From: Oerskovia turbata
GTDB lineage: Bacteria; Actinomycetota; Actinomycetes; Actinomycetales; Cellulomonadaceae
DNA length: 64,000 nucleotides
NCBI RefSeq assembly: GCF_000718325.1
Contig: NZ_JOFV01000005.1
Coordinates: 62,001 to 126,000 of the forward strand
Direction: 5' to 3'
The position numbers were made by a program, and so were the translations under genes. Positions within the stretch are counted from its first letter, which is position 1, and each line of letters begins with the position of its first letter. Under the pieces are notes generated by a model that saw nothing but the letters and a program-made list of their open reading frames with translations, did not search any database and was not told where the DNA came from. This document shows, piece after piece, positions 32,629-41,733 of this stretch.

Positions 32629-33474
32629 TCAGTGCGCCGTCCGACGGCGGTACAGCACCGAGGCCAGGGCGCACGAGACCACGAACATCCCGACGAGCCA
32701 CGCGATCGCGGGCACGAGGCTCCCCGCGGTCGAGGTGCCCGAGAGCAGGGCGCGCAACGTCTCGATGACGGGCGTGAACGGCTGGTGCGCCGCGAAGCCG
32801 TGCAGCCACGTCGGCATGGTCTCGACCTGGACGAACCCGCTCGACAGGTACGGCACGAACAGGAAGAACATGCTGAAGCTCGCGGCGGCGTCCACGCTCA
32901 GGACCAGGCCCGCGAGGCAGCTCAGCCAGGTGAACGTCAGGACCATGAGCGCGAGGTAGCCGGCGACGCCCACCCAGCCGCCCAGGTCCGCGCCGGGGCT
33001 GAAGCCGAGCGCGACCGCGACGAGCAGGACGAGGGTCGCCGAGACGAGGTTGCGGACCGTGCTGGCCAGGACGTGGGCCCACAGGACCGACGGGCCGAAG
33101 ATCGGCAGGGTCTTGAACCGGTTGATCGTGCCGCTCGTCATGTCCTGCGCGACCGAGAGGGCGGCAGTCGCCGAGCCGAAGCCGAGGCACAGCACGAGGA
33201 TGCCCGGCACGACGTAGTCGACGTAGCTGCCGTCGTCCTCGATCGCCCCGCCGAACACGATGACGAACACGAGCATGACGAGGACGGGCAGCATGAGGGC
33301 CGTGACCAGCCCGTCGACGCTGCGCAGCGTGCGCCGCAGCTCACGACCGGTCATGGCCGAGACGTCGCGCAGCGCGGTCGCGGGGGAGTGGCGGGTGCTA
33401 CGGGCTGCGCCGGTCGCGCGCCGGCCGGGGGCGGGGCGCGCGGCCCGGGCGGTCTCTGGCGTGGTGGTGCTCAT
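32629..33474 (-). CDS. ABC-2 type exporter permease (DrrB-like)
   Basis: A 281-residue ABC-2 permease with about six helices after a basic Pro/Ala-rich N-terminus. MTGRELRRTLRSVDGLVTALMLPVLVMLVFVIVFGG opens the domain. The loop AQDMTSGTINRFKTLPI is the ABC-2 coupling sequence. A late segment with HGFAAHQPFTPVIETLRALL is typical of DrrB/NodJ-type subunits. It exports a drug-like or lipid substrate with the ATPase upstream, whose stop overlaps this ATG as ATGA. Confidence 0.9.
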   Translation of the reverse strand: MSTTTPETARAARPAPGRRATGAARSTRHSPATALRDVSAMTGRELRRTLRSVDGLVTALMLPVLVMLVFVIVFGGAIEDDGSYVDYVVPGILVLCLGFGSATAALSVAQDMTSGTINRFKTLPIFGPSVLWAHVLASTVRNLVSATLVLLVAVALGFSPGADLGGWVGVAGYLALMVLTFTWLSCLAGLVLSVDAAASFSMFFLFVPYLSSGFVQVETMPTWLHGFAAHQPFTPVIETLRALLSGTSTAGSLVPAIAWLVGMFVVSCALASVLYRRRTAH

Positions 33475-34478
33475 CGGTGGCCTGCCTCGGTCGTGGCGGG
33501 GACGTGCGGGGCCCGGGGCCCGGGGGTGGTGGACGGGGTCGCGGCCCGGGAGCCTCGTGGTCCCGTGAGAGCGAGGAAGACGTCGTCGAGGGAGGGCTTG
33601 ACCACGCTCACGCCCGTCACGGGGATGCCGCGCTCGTCGGCCAGCGCCAGGACGTCGCGGACCGTGCGGAGGGGGTCGGCCGTGGGGACCATGGCCGCGA
33701 GGTCCTTCTGGTCGATCCCGGAGATCTCGAGCCCGAGGTCCTGGACGGCTGCGAGGGCGCGGTGGTCCTCGACGTCGACCCGCACGTGCTGGCCGGGGAC
33801 CAGGGCCTTGAGCTCGCTCGCGGTGCCGCGGGCCACGATGCGCCCGCCGTCGAGGACCGCGATGGTGTCGGCGAGCCGGTCGGCCTCCTCGAGGTACTGG
33901 GTCGTGAGCAGGACGGTGATGCCGTCGGCCGCGAGCTCGCGGACGACGTCCCACAGCTCGGTGCGCGACTGCGGGTCGAGGCCGGTGGTGGGCTCGTCGA
34001 GGATCAGGACCTGCGGGTCCGCGACGAGGCTGATCGCGAGGTCGAGGCGGCGGCGCATGCCGCCCGAGTAGGTCTCGACGCGGCGCCCGGCGGCGTCGGT
34101 CAGGTCGAAGCGGTCGAGCAGCTCGGCCGTGCGGTCCGCGACGACGGCGCGGGGCAGGTGCGCGAGCGTGGCCATCATGGCGAGGTTCTCCTCGCCCGTC
34201 TGGAACCCGTCGACCGAGGCGTACTGGCCGGTCAGCGCGATGACCTCGCGGACCCTCGCGGCCTGGCGGACGACGTCGTGGCCCGCGATGCTCGCGGTCC
34301 CGGCGTCCGGCCGGACGAGGGTGGTGAGGATGTTGACGGCGGTGGTCTTGCCCGCGCCGTTGGGTCCGAGCAGCGCGTAGATCTCGCCGCGCCGGACGGT
34401 CAGGTCCACGCCCTGAAGGACGGCGTGGGATCCGTAGGCCTTGGTGAGCCCCCGGACGTCGATCATGGGGTCGGGCAT
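33471..34478 (-). CDS. ABC exporter ATPase (DrrA-like)
   Basis: A 335-residue ATPase of the drug-resistance DrrA family. Walker A is GPNGAGKTT, the Q-loop lies in IALTGQYASVDGFQTGEENL, the signature is YSGGMRRRLDLAISL, Walker B is VLILDEPTTGLD, and the switch region is LLTTQYLEEADRL (Gln replaces the usual His, as in DrrA). The C-terminal extension ends with VVKPSLDDVFLALTG, the DrrA-type regulatory tail. GGAGG precedes the ATG. A promoter with an overlapping dyad lies directly upstream. Confidence 0.92.
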   Translation of the reverse strand: MPDPMIDVRGLTKAYGSHAVLQGVDLTVRRGEIYALLGPNGAGKTTAVNILTTLVRPDAGTASIAGHDVVRQAARVREVIALTGQYASVDGFQTGEENLAMMATLAHLPRAVVADRTAELLDRFDLTDAAGRRVETYSGGMRRRLDLAISLVADPQVLILDEPTTGLDPQSRTELWDVVRELAADGITVLLTTQYLEEADRLADTIAVLDGGRIVARGTASELKALVPGQHVRVDVEDHRALAAVQDLGLEISGIDQKDLAAMVPTADPLRTVRDVLALADERGIPVTGVSVVKPSLDDVFLALTGPRGSRAATPSTTPGPRAPHVPATTEAGHR

Positions 34479-34517
34479 CGCTACCTCCGTGTGCGTCGCA
34501 GACTGTTGTGTACTCCC

Positions 34518-34558
34518 TACACTGTGTAGACAATACGCATTGTGTGTGGCGTACACAA
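34518..34558 (-). promoter_or_regulatory. Promoter and operator of the DrrAB-like operon
   Basis: On the minus strand, TTGTGT (34553-34558), a 17-nt spacer and TATTGT (34530-34535) form a promoter. Around the expected start point is the perfect dyad TACAC-T-GTGTA (34518-34528). A longer TTGTGTA/TACACAA pair flanks the region. It is probably the binding site of the TetR encoded at 31555-32547. Confidence 0.6.
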
Positions 34559-34607
34559 GAGGGAATTCTCGTGACCGCCCGCGAGGTGGCCAGCTAGCGT
34601 GACCGGC

Positions 34608-35357
34608 ATGCACACCGCCACGCACCAGGCCGAGTTCCGTGAGGCCCGCCTCGTCGAGGTCTACGACGCCCAGAACACCTGGGGTCCCGACGACGACTAC
34701 TTCCTCGCCCGCGCGACCGAGGGCCCGGGCCCGCGCGTGCTCGACCTCGGGTGCGGGACAGGACGGCTGACCGTGGCCCTGGCGTCCGCGGGGCTCCGCG
34801 TGACGGGTATCGACCCTGCCACCGCGTCGCTCGACGCGGCCCGGCGCCGGCCCGGTGCCGAGGGCGTGACCTGGGTCGTCGGGACGTCGGCGGACGCGCC
34901 CTCCGGTGCGTTCGACGTCGCCCTCATGACGAGCCACGTCGCCCAGTTCTTCGTCGACGACGACGAGTGGGCCGGTGTCCTCGCGGACCTCCGCGCCGCC
35001 CTCGTCCCCGGCGGGGTCCTCGTGTTCGACACCTGCGACCCCCGCGACCGCGCGTGGGAGTCGTGGCACACGCCCGACGAGCGCGACCCGGTCGTCCTGG
35101 GTGACGGTCGAGTGGTGCAGACCTGGTGCGAGATCACGGGCGAGCGCGACGGCGTCGTCGACTTCACGCTCGGCTACGAGATGCCCGAGGGCGACGAGCT
35201 CTTGTCCACCGCGACGCTCCGGTTCCGCCCCGAGGACGAGGTGCGCGCGAGCGTCGAGGCGGCGGGGTTCGTCGTCGAGCAGGTCTTCGGCGGGTGGGCG
35301 TGCGAACCCGTGGGAGAGGGCGCCGGGGAGCTGCTCGTCGTGGCACGCGCCGTCTGA
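34608..35357 (+). CDS. Class I SAM-dependent methyltransferase
   Basis: A 249-residue methyltransferase. Motif I is VLDLGCGTGRLTVALASAG (about 44-62), the acidic end of strand 2 is VTGIDPATASLD, and motif IV/V is in FDVALMTSHVAQFFVDDDEW and GGVLVFDTCDP. The substrate is not evident; the fold suits small-molecule methylation. ATG 34608 follows a TAGCGT box by 7 nt, so the mRNA is probably leaderless; GTG 34599 overlaps the box and is less likely. It is divergent from the DrrAB-like operon. Confidence 0.85.
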   Translation: MHTATHQAEFREARLVEVYDAQNTWGPDDDYFLARATEGPGPRVLDLGCGTGRLTVALASAGLRVTGIDPATASLDAARRRPGAEGVTWVVGTSADAPSGAFDVALMTSHVAQFFVDDDEWAGVLADLRAALVPGGVLVFDTCDPRDRAWESWHTPDERDPVVLGDGRVVQTWCEITGERDGVVDFTLGYEMPEGDELLSTATLRFRPEDEVRASVEAAGFVVEQVFGGWACEPVGEGAGELLVVARAV

Positions 35358-35364
35358 CCCCCGG

Positions 35365-35419
35365 GCACGACGAAGGCGGCGGTCCCGAGAAGTCCCCGGG
35401 GCCGCCGCCTTCGTCGTGC
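35365..35419. terminator. Bidirectional terminator between methyltransferase and pepP
   Basis: An 18-bp perfect stem (35365-35382 and 35402-35419) between two converging genes; additional pairing shortens the 19-nt loop. It can serve both strands. Confidence 0.75.
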
Positions 35420-35431
35420 TGAAGGGCTCGG

Positions 35432-36973
35432 TCAGTCGCGCAGCGACGCCATCCACGCCTCGACGTCCTCGGGGCGGCGAGGGAGAGCCGCCGAGAGGTT
35501 CTCGTTCCCGTCCTGGGTGATCAGGACGTCGTCCTCGATGCGGACGCCGATCCCGCGGTACTCCTCGGGAACCGTGAGGTCGTCGCTCTTGAAGTACAGG
35601 CCGGGCTCGATCGTGAAGACCATGCCGGGCTCCAGGACGCCGTCGACGTACAGGTCGCGCCGTGCCTGCGCGCAGTCGTGCACGTCAAGGCCGAGGTGGT
35701 GGCTCGTGCCGTGCACCATCCAGCGGCGGTGGAACTGGCCCTCGGGCGCGAGGGACTCCTCGGCGGTCGCGGGCAGCAGGCCCCACTCGGCGAGGCGCTC
35801 GGCGATGACCTCCATCGCGGCGGCGTGGATGTCGCGGAAGCGGGCGCCCGGGACGGCGACCGCGAAGGCCGCGTCGGCGGCGTCGAGCACCGCGGTGTAG
35901 ATGCGGCGCTGGACGTCGGTGTACGTGCCGTCGACGGGCAGGGTGCGCGTGACGTCGGCCGTGTAGAGCGAGTCGACCTCGACGCCCGCGTCGAGCAGCA
36001 CGAGCTCGCCCGCGCGGACCTGGCCGTCGTTGCGGATCCAGTGCAGCGTCGTGGCGTGCTCGCCCGCGGCCGCGATGGTCTCGTAGCCGACCGTGTTGCC
36101 CTCCAGGCGGGCGTGCGCGTCGAACGTCGTCTCGATGACGCGCTCGCCGCGACGGTGCTCGGTCGCACGGGGAAGGTTGCGCACGACCTCGGCGAAGCCC
36201 TCGATCGTCGCGTCGACGGCCTCGCGCATGTGCTCGATCTCGAGCGCGTCCTTGACGAGGCGCAGCTCCGAGGCGGCCTCGACGAGCGTGGCGTCCGCCG
36301 CGGCGTCGTCGGTCTGGCCGTTCTCGAGGCGGATGGCCTCGACCAGGGCCTCGATGTTCTCGTCGGCCCCTGTGACGACCAGCAGGACGACGTGCTCGCC
36401 GACGTCCTTGGCGAGCGCGTCGCGCAGCTCGTCGATGTGCGCGGCCTCGATGCCCGTCACGGTGGTGACGTCGTCGAGGCTCGGGCGGGCGCCGACCCAG
36501 AACTCGCCGTAGCGCGAGTCGGCGTAGAACTCCTGGGTGTCGCGCGCCGCGAGGGGGCGCACGTACAGGACGGCGTGGTGGTTCGAGCCGTCGTCGCCCG
36601 TGCCGGGCTCGACGGGGTGCAGGACCAGGACGGCGTCGGGCTCCTGGTCCGTGCCGAAGCCCGTGAGGTGCGCGAACGCCGAGTGCGGGCGGAACCGGTA
36701 GTCGGTGTCGTTCGAGCGGACCTTGAGCGGCCCCGCGGGGATCACGAGGCGTGCGCCGGGGAAGCCTGCGGAGAGCTCGGCGCGGCGGGCCGCGGTGTAC
36801 GGCGCGGCGACGCCGGGCGCGACGTCGCCGTTCGCGCGCGGCGCCCAGCCGCTCGTGATGAACGCCTTGAAGGCCTCGGAGTCGGGCCGGTGCGACCGGT
36901 TGTCGTTCCGGGCGGCGATCTCCTGCTCGGACTCCGCGTCCGACGCGCTGACAGGGGTGGTGTCGTTGCTCAT
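35432..36973 (-). CDS. pepP: Xaa-Pro aminopeptidase (M24B)
   Basis: A 513-residue metallopeptidase that removes N-terminal residues before proline. A non-catalytic N-domain (about 60-270) precedes the pita-bread catalytic domain. Metal ligands are seen in ELVLLDAGVEVDSLYTADVTRTLPV (two Asp), HGTSHHLGLDVHD (His), GMVFTIEPGLYF (Glu) and IRIEDDVL-like GVRIEDDVLITQDG (Glu). Size and motifs match bacterial aminopeptidase P. ATG 36973 follows GGGAG. It is intracellular, as no signal peptide is present. Confidence 0.95.
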   Translation of the reverse strand: MSNDTTPVSASDAESEQEIAARNDNRSHRPDSEAFKAFITSGWAPRANGDVAPGVAAPYTAARRAELSAGFPGARLVIPAGPLKVRSNDTDYRFRPHSAFAHLTGFGTDQEPDAVLVLHPVEPGTGDDGSNHHAVLYVRPLAARDTQEFYADSRYGEFWVGARPSLDDVTTVTGIEAAHIDELRDALAKDVGEHVVLLVVTGADENIEALVEAIRLENGQTDDAAADATLVEAASELRLVKDALEIEHMREAVDATIEGFAEVVRNLPRATEHRRGERVIETTFDAHARLEGNTVGYETIAAAGEHATTLHWIRNDGQVRAGELVLLDAGVEVDSLYTADVTRTLPVDGTYTDVQRRIYTAVLDAADAAFAVAVPGARFRDIHAAAMEVIAERLAEWGLLPATAEESLAPEGQFHRRWMVHGTSHHLGLDVHDCAQARRDLYVDGVLEPGMVFTIEPGLYFKSDDLTVPEEYRGIGVRIEDDVLITQDGNENLSAALPRRPEDVEAWMASLRD

Positions 36974-37070
36974 GGGTATCAGTCTCCCATCGGTGCCGGG
37001 GAAGGGGCGTGCGGCCCGACGGCGCCGCTCACCCTCTGGCCTCGGCTGCGGCGGGCGGGTGGTCGCCGGG

Positions 37071-38033
37071 TCAGGCGGCCGCGCCGACGAGCGTCTGCTC
37101 GCGCGCGGGGAACCAGCGGCTCGTGAGGTCGCCGAGGGCCCGGGTCAGCGCGGCGTTGAAGGCGTCGGGGGCGTCCAGGTTCACGTCGTGGCCGGCGCCC
37201 GGCACGACCACGAGCGCGGTGCCCGGCACCGAGTCGAGGTAGCGCTTCTCGTCGAGGCGCAGGTGGTCGCGCTGCCCGTTGATGAGCCACACCGGCACCT
37301 TCGCGGAGCGCAGGTCCGCGCGCGACGACCGGCCCGCGAGCTCGTGCAGCATGTCGGTCACGACCTGCCACGCGGGCCTGCCGGGGAGCTGCGGGTCCGC
37401 GAACGACCCGGCGCCCGTGAGCTGTGCCGAGGCCCGAGCGCCGCCGGGCAGCGAGCGCCCGGCGCGCAGCACGTCCTGCACGCGCCCCAGGGCGCGGCGG
37501 CCCGCGGCGCCCGCGGCGTCCACGAGGGCGGCGGCCTCGCGGAACAGCGCGACGGGCTTCCCGCGCGGGTCGGCGCTGCACGCGCACGCGACGACTCCTG
37601 CCAGGCGCTGGGGGTGGCTCGCCGCGTACGCGAGCGACGTGTACCCGCCGAGCGACATGCCCACCACGACGACCGGGACCTCGTCGGGGAAGGACGCGAC
37701 GGCGTCGTCCAGGATCTCGAAGGCACGTGCGAGGGTGAATCGCTCACCGCTGCGCTCGCCGTGCCCCGGCAGGTCGACCGCGACCGCGAGGTGCCCCGCG
37801 TCGCGCACGTGGGCGAGCTGACGACCCCAGATCGCGTTCGACGTGCGCACCCCGTGCACGAACACGACGGCGACGGGCGACCCCGCCGCGGACGCCTGCG
37901 CGAGGCTCGGGAGGAGGTCGATCGACGGGGCGGACAGGGCGGTGGTGGCCCGGAGGGCGGGCTGGCTCTTACGCATCTCCTCGGATGCTGCCAGCGCCAC
38001 CTGGGAGCGCTGCGAAAGCCCGGCGCTGCTCAC
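37071..38033 (-). CDS. Alpha/beta hydrolase
   Basis: A 320-residue alpha/beta-hydrolase. VVFVHGVRTSNAIWGRQLAH carries the oxyanion-hole region, VVVGMSLGGYTSLAYA the nucleophile elbow with Ser in GMSLG, LINGQRDHLR the acid region, and VPGAGHDVNLD the catalytic His. The substrate is not predictable; carboxylesters are the usual guess. The start is uncertain: GTG 38033 has a weak ribosome site, while ATG 37976 has GAGGAG directly against it and would remove 19 residues. It lies 97 nt upstream of pepP on the same strand. Confidence 0.82.
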   Translation of the reverse strand: MSSAGLSQRSQVALAASEEMRKSQPALRATTALSAPSIDLLPSLAQASAAGSPVAVVFVHGVRTSNAIWGRQLAHVRDAGHLAVAVDLPGHGERSGERFTLARAFEILDDAVASFPDEVPVVVVGMSLGGYTSLAYAASHPQRLAGVVACACSADPRGKPVALFREAAALVDAAGAAGRRALGRVQDVLRAGRSLPGGARASAQLTGAGSFADPQLPGRPAWQVVTDMLHELAGRSSRADLRSAKVPVWLINGQRDHLRLDEKRYLDSVPGTALVVVPGAGHDVNLDAPDAFNAALTRALGDLTSRWFPAREQTLVGAAA

Positions 38034-38184
38034 GTGAACGTCCTGTGCGGGCCTTGGGGACGGTCTGCTGCGAGCGGCACGTCCGAGTGGGCGCCCCCGT
38101 GTGCGAGCTGGAGCAGGCCGACGAGCGGCGCTGTCGGGCCCGCCGCCGTCGGGCCAAGACGTGCGCCGTCACTATCCTGAGACG

Positions 38185-39024
38185 GTGCGCATCGACCTCC
38201 ACACCCACTCCACGGCGTCCGACGGGACCGACGCCCCGGCGCGGGTCGTGGCGGACGCGGCCGCCGCAGGGCTCGACGTCGTCGCCCTGACCGACCACGA
38301 CACGACCGCCGGCTGGGCCGACGCCGCCGAGTCCGCCCGACGCCACGGCGTCGCCCTGGTGCGCGGTGCCGAGATCTCGGCCCGCTCCGGGCACGTCTCG
38401 GTGCACCTCCTGAGCTACCTGCACGACCCCACGCACCCCGACCTCCTGGCCGAGACCGAGCGCACGCGCGAGGACCGCGTCTCACGCGCCCGGCGCATGG
38501 TCGAGCGGATCGGCGAGGACTACCCGCTCACGTGGGAAGATGTCCTGTCGCAGACGGAGGAGGGGACCACGATCGGGCGACCGCACATCGCGGACGCCCT
38601 CGTGGCCACCGGCCACGTCAGCGACCGCTCGGCGGCATTCGCCACGATCCTGCACCCCGGCACCGGTTACTACGTGCCGCACTACGCACCCGACGTCCTG
38701 GACGCCGTGCGCGCCGTGCGCGCCGCCGGAGGGGTGCCCGTCTTCGCCCACCCGGGCGCCGACGGACGAGGACGCGTGGTGCCGGACGAGGTCATCGAGC
38801 AGATGACCGACGCAGGACTGCTGGGGCTCGAGGTGCACCACCGCGACCACAGCGCACGGCAGGTTGCCCGCCTCGAGGACGTCGCCCACACCCTGGGCCT
38901 CCTCGTGACGGGTTCGAGCGACTACCACGGGGCCGGCAAACCGAACCGGCTCGGCGAGAACACGACAGCACCACGAGTGCTGGAGACGATCGAGGAGCTA
39001 GGCACGTTGGACGTGATCCGATGA
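38185..39024 (+). CDS. PHP-domain phosphoesterase
   Basis: A 279-residue PHP protein. IDLHTHSTASDGTD starts the fold with metal-binding HxH, followed by ALTDHDTTAGW, GAEIS, the helical insert (GRPHIADALVATGHV), FAHPGA, and SDYHG near the end. It resembles the family that hydrolyses 3',5'-nucleoside bisphosphates or oligoribonucleotides (RNase AM/YciV type), though the exact substrate is inferred. GTG 38185 lies 6 nt after TATCCT, so a leaderless mRNA is likely. marC follows 19 nt later on the same strand. Confidence 0.88.
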   Translation: MRIDLHTHSTASDGTDAPARVVADAAAAGLDVVALTDHDTTAGWADAAESARRHGVALVRGAEISARSGHVSVHLLSYLHDPTHPDLLAETERTREDRVSRARRMVERIGEDYPLTWEDVLSQTEEGTTIGRPHIADALVATGHVSDRSAAFATILHPGTGYYVPHYAPDVLDAVRAVRAAGGVPVFAHPGADGRGRVVPDEVIEQMTDAGLLGLEVHHRDHSARQVARLEDVAHTLGLLVTGSSDYHGAGKPNRLGENTTAPRVLETIEELGTLDVIR

Positions 39025-39043
39025 CGGCGCGGGCGGTGGTGTC

Positions 39044-39670
39044 GTGAACGACATCATGGACCTGCGCCTCTTCACCGAGGTGTTCATCACGCTGTTCGTG
39101 ATCATGGACCCTCCCGGGACGGTCCCCATCTTCCTGGGACTGACCAGCGCCATGGGCGCCAAGCAACGCAACCAGGCAGCGCGGACGGCGATCCTCGTCG
39201 CGTTCGGCGTGATCGTGTCGTTCGCGGTCTTCGGCCAGCAGATCCTCAACTACATGGGCATCTCGCTCCCGGCGCTCAAGGCGTCCGGCGGCCTCCTGCT
39301 CCTGCTGGTCGCGATGGAGCTGCTGACGGGAAAGATGGAGGAGCCGACGCCGTCGGGCAACAAGGGCGTCAACGTCGCCCTCGTCCCGCTCGGCACGCCG
39401 CTCCTTGCCGGGCCGGGTGCGATCGTCGCGACGATGGTCTTCGTCCAGCGCGCCGACGGGTCCGCGGCGGACTGGGTCGCGATCGCGGCCGGCGTCGTCG
39501 CCGTGCACCTCACGCTGTTCCTGGCGATGCGCTTCGCGAACGTCATCCACCGCGTCCTGGGGGACTCGGGCACGATCCTCGTGACCCGTATCGCGGGCCT
39601 GCTGCTCGCGGCCATCGCGGTGCAGCTCGTCGCGGACGCCGTCACGGCGTTCGTGCAGATGGCGGGTTGA
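39044..39670 (+). CDS. MarC-family integral membrane protein
   Basis: A 208-residue MarC/UPF0056 protein with six membrane helices. The family stretches FVIMDPPGTVPIFLGLT and GTPLLAGPGAIVATMVFVQ are clear. The function of the family is unknown; the old link to multiple antibiotic resistance was not upheld. GTG 39044 is used; ATG 39056 is a possible shorter start. It probably shares a transcript with the PHP gene. Confidence 0.88.
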   Translation: MNDIMDLRLFTEVFITLFVIMDPPGTVPIFLGLTSAMGAKQRNQAARTAILVAFGVIVSFAVFGQQILNYMGISLPALKASGGLLLLLVAMELLTGKMEEPTPSGNKGVNVALVPLGTPLLAGPGAIVATMVFVQRADGSAADWVAIAAGVVAVHLTLFLAMRFANVIHRVLGDSGTILVTRIAGLLLAAIAVQLVADAVTAFVQMAG

Positions 39671-39694
39671 GGCCCTTCCTCCGAGCGGTGCCGG

Positions 39695-39724
39695 CGCCCG
39701 CGAGACCACCGGGTCTCGCGGGCG
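39695..39724 (+). terminator. Terminator after marC
   Basis: Perfect 13-bp arms (39695-39707 and 39712-39724) around ACCG, 24 nt after the marC stop. The 186 bp from here to the next start hold AAGGAG (39900-39904) for GH20 and no clear gene. Confidence 0.75.
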
Positions 39725-39910
39725 TCGTGCTGTCGGGCCGCGGGGCGCTCCGGGAGCGGTACGGCCTGCCGGACATCAGGGGAGCGGTCCCACCGGATTC
39801 GTTACCTCATCGAGATGGCTGACCCGCGGCCTCGCGCCCCCGGACGCCCCTAGGGTGGAGCCGCGGGGAAGGCGCGGCCTTCTCCGGTCATGAGTTACGA
39901 AGGAGTGCTG

Positions 39911-41695
39911 ATGAACTCACCTGGTCGCCGCCGACCCGCCGCCCTCACCACCGGGGCTGTCGCCACCGTCCTTGCGGCCACGCTGCTCACCGGCTGCACG
40001 GCCGAGGAGGAGAGCGCCGTCCCGTCGACCGGCCTCGGGCTCGTCCCGGTGCCCACGGACGTGAGCGTCGACGAGGGCAAGGGCTTCGCCCTCACGGCGG
40101 ACTCGACCATCGCACTGGTCACCCCGGAGGAGATGGCCCCCGAGGTGTACCGGGTCGGAGAGGAGCTCGCGGAGTACCTCGGCACGGCGACGGGCTTCGA
40201 GCTACCCCTCGGCCCTGCCGTCGAGGGCGCGGCGGGCGAGATCCGACTTGAGCTCGCCCCCGACCCCGAGGTGACCTGGGACCCGAACGGCCTGCTCGAC
40301 GACCTGGCGGTCGACGCGTACGAGCTCACGGTCGACGACGACCAGGTCGTCCTGACGGCGGCCGCGCCCCCCGGCCTGTTCCGCGGCGTCCAGACGCTGC
40401 GCCAGCTCTTCCCGTCGGAGATCGAGTCGGCGACGGTCCAGGACGCACCCGCGAGCGGCTGGACCGCCCCGGCCGTCACGATCACCGACGAGCCCCGGTT
40501 CGCCTACCGCGGCGCGATGCTCGACGTGGCCCGCCGCTTCTACCCGGTCGAGTCCGTCAAGCGCTTCATCGACCACGCGTCGACGTACAAGCTCAACGCG
40601 CTGCACCTGCACCTGACGGACGACCAGGGCTGGCGCATCGCCGTCGACGCCCTGCCCGAGCTCACCGAGATCGGCTCCACGACGCAGGAGTGGTGGGAGC
40701 CGGCCAGCGGCGAGGGCGAACGCTGGTACTACACCGCCGAGGAGTACGCGGAGATCGTCGCGTACGCAGGCGAGAAGTTCATGACGGTCGTCCCCGAGAT
40801 CGACGGTCCTGGCCACACGCTCGCGGCGCAGGCGTCGCTCGGGTCGCTGACCTGCGACGGTGTCCCCACGGCGCAGTACTGGGGCCCCGAGGTCAACAAC
40901 CCCGTGGTCTGCTCGAGCGACGAGAACATGGGCAACGTCCGAGCGTTCCTCCAGGCCGTCCTCGCGTCGGTCGTGGGGCAGAACCCCGGACCGTACCTGC
41001 ACCTGGGCGGCGACGAGGCCCCCAGCCCGCCCGGCTGGTACGAGAACTACGCCGAGGCCGCGAACGAGATCGCGACCGGCCACGGCAAGACCGTGATCGG
41101 CTGGCACCAGTGGGGTGCGGCCGAGGCGCTGCCGCCGGGTGCCCTCATCCAGTACTGGGGGGTCGGGGAGCGGCTGCGCCCCGTCATCGGCGGAGAAGCG
41201 AGGAACGCCGACCTGGTCGACGTGCAGGACGCCCTCGACCTGGGCGCGCGGCTCATCATGTCCCCGGCCGACCGCACCTACCTCGACATGAAGTACGACG
41301 ACGACACCCCGTACGGCCTGGAGTGGGCCACGCAGATCACGCTCGAGGAGGCCTACGACTGGGACCCGGCGACCGAGCTCACCACCCTGGACGGCACGAG
41401 CGCCCTGGCCGACGAGTCCGACATGGCCGGCGTCGAGGTGCTGCTGTGGTCCGACCGCACCTACCCCGACAGCCTCGCGAAGACTCCCGAGAGCCTCGAC
41501 GAGTTCGTGCCCGTCGACCAGTACACCGACTTCATGCTCTTCCCGCGCCTGCCCGCGACCGCCGAGGTCGCGTGGTCCGACCAGGACGACCGCAGCTACG
41601 CGGACTTCCGCAACCGGCTCGTCCAGGTGTCCCCGCGATGGACGGCCGCCGGCATCGGGTGGAACGAGGTCTCGGACGTGGACTGGACCCCGTGA
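39911..41695 (+). CDS. GH20 beta-N-acetylhexosaminidase lipoprotein
   Basis: A 594-residue exported enzyme that removes terminal N-acetylhexosamine residues. A lipoprotein signal ends in LLTGC (Cys about 32). A GH20b-type N-domain (about 45-190) precedes the catalytic barrel: RGAMLDVARRFYP, LHLHLTDDQGWRI, VPEIDGPGHT, and the catalytic pair in LHLGGDEA near residue 365. A late LLWSDRTYPDS and FPRLPATAEVAWS close the site. ATG 39911 is preceded by AAGGAG. The released amino sugar could feed the operon at 25.9-30.6 kb, but that link is inference. Confidence 0.92.
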   Translation: MNSPGRRRPAALTTGAVATVLAATLLTGCTAEEESAVPSTGLGLVPVPTDVSVDEGKGFALTADSTIALVTPEEMAPEVYRVGEELAEYLGTATGFELPLGPAVEGAAGEIRLELAPDPEVTWDPNGLLDDLAVDAYELTVDDDQVVLTAAAPPGLFRGVQTLRQLFPSEIESATVQDAPASGWTAPAVTITDEPRFAYRGAMLDVARRFYPVESVKRFIDHASTYKLNALHLHLTDDQGWRIAVDALPELTEIGSTTQEWWEPASGEGERWYYTAEEYAEIVAYAGEKFMTVVPEIDGPGHTLAAQASLGSLTCDGVPTAQYWGPEVNNPVVCSSDENMGNVRAFLQAVLASVVGQNPGPYLHLGGDEAPSPPGWYENYAEAANEIATGHGKTVIGWHQWGAAEALPPGALIQYWGVGERLRPVIGGEARNADLVDVQDALDLGARLIMSPADRTYLDMKYDDDTPYGLEWATQITLEEAYDWDPATELTTLDGTSALADESDMAGVEVLLWSDRTYPDSLAKTPESLDEFVPVDQYTDFMLFPRLPATAEVAWSDQDDRSYADFRNRLVQVSPRWTAAGIGWNEVSDVDWTP

Positions 41696-41700
41696 CGAGA

Positions 41701-41733
41701 CCGACCCCGGGCCCTACCAGGCCCCGGGGTCGG
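41701..41733 (+). terminator. Hairpin after the GH20 gene
   Basis: A 13-bp stem with one bulged C (41701-41713 and 41720-41733), 5 nt after the GH20 stop. It overlaps the 3' end of the convergent VOC gene. Confidence 0.55.
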
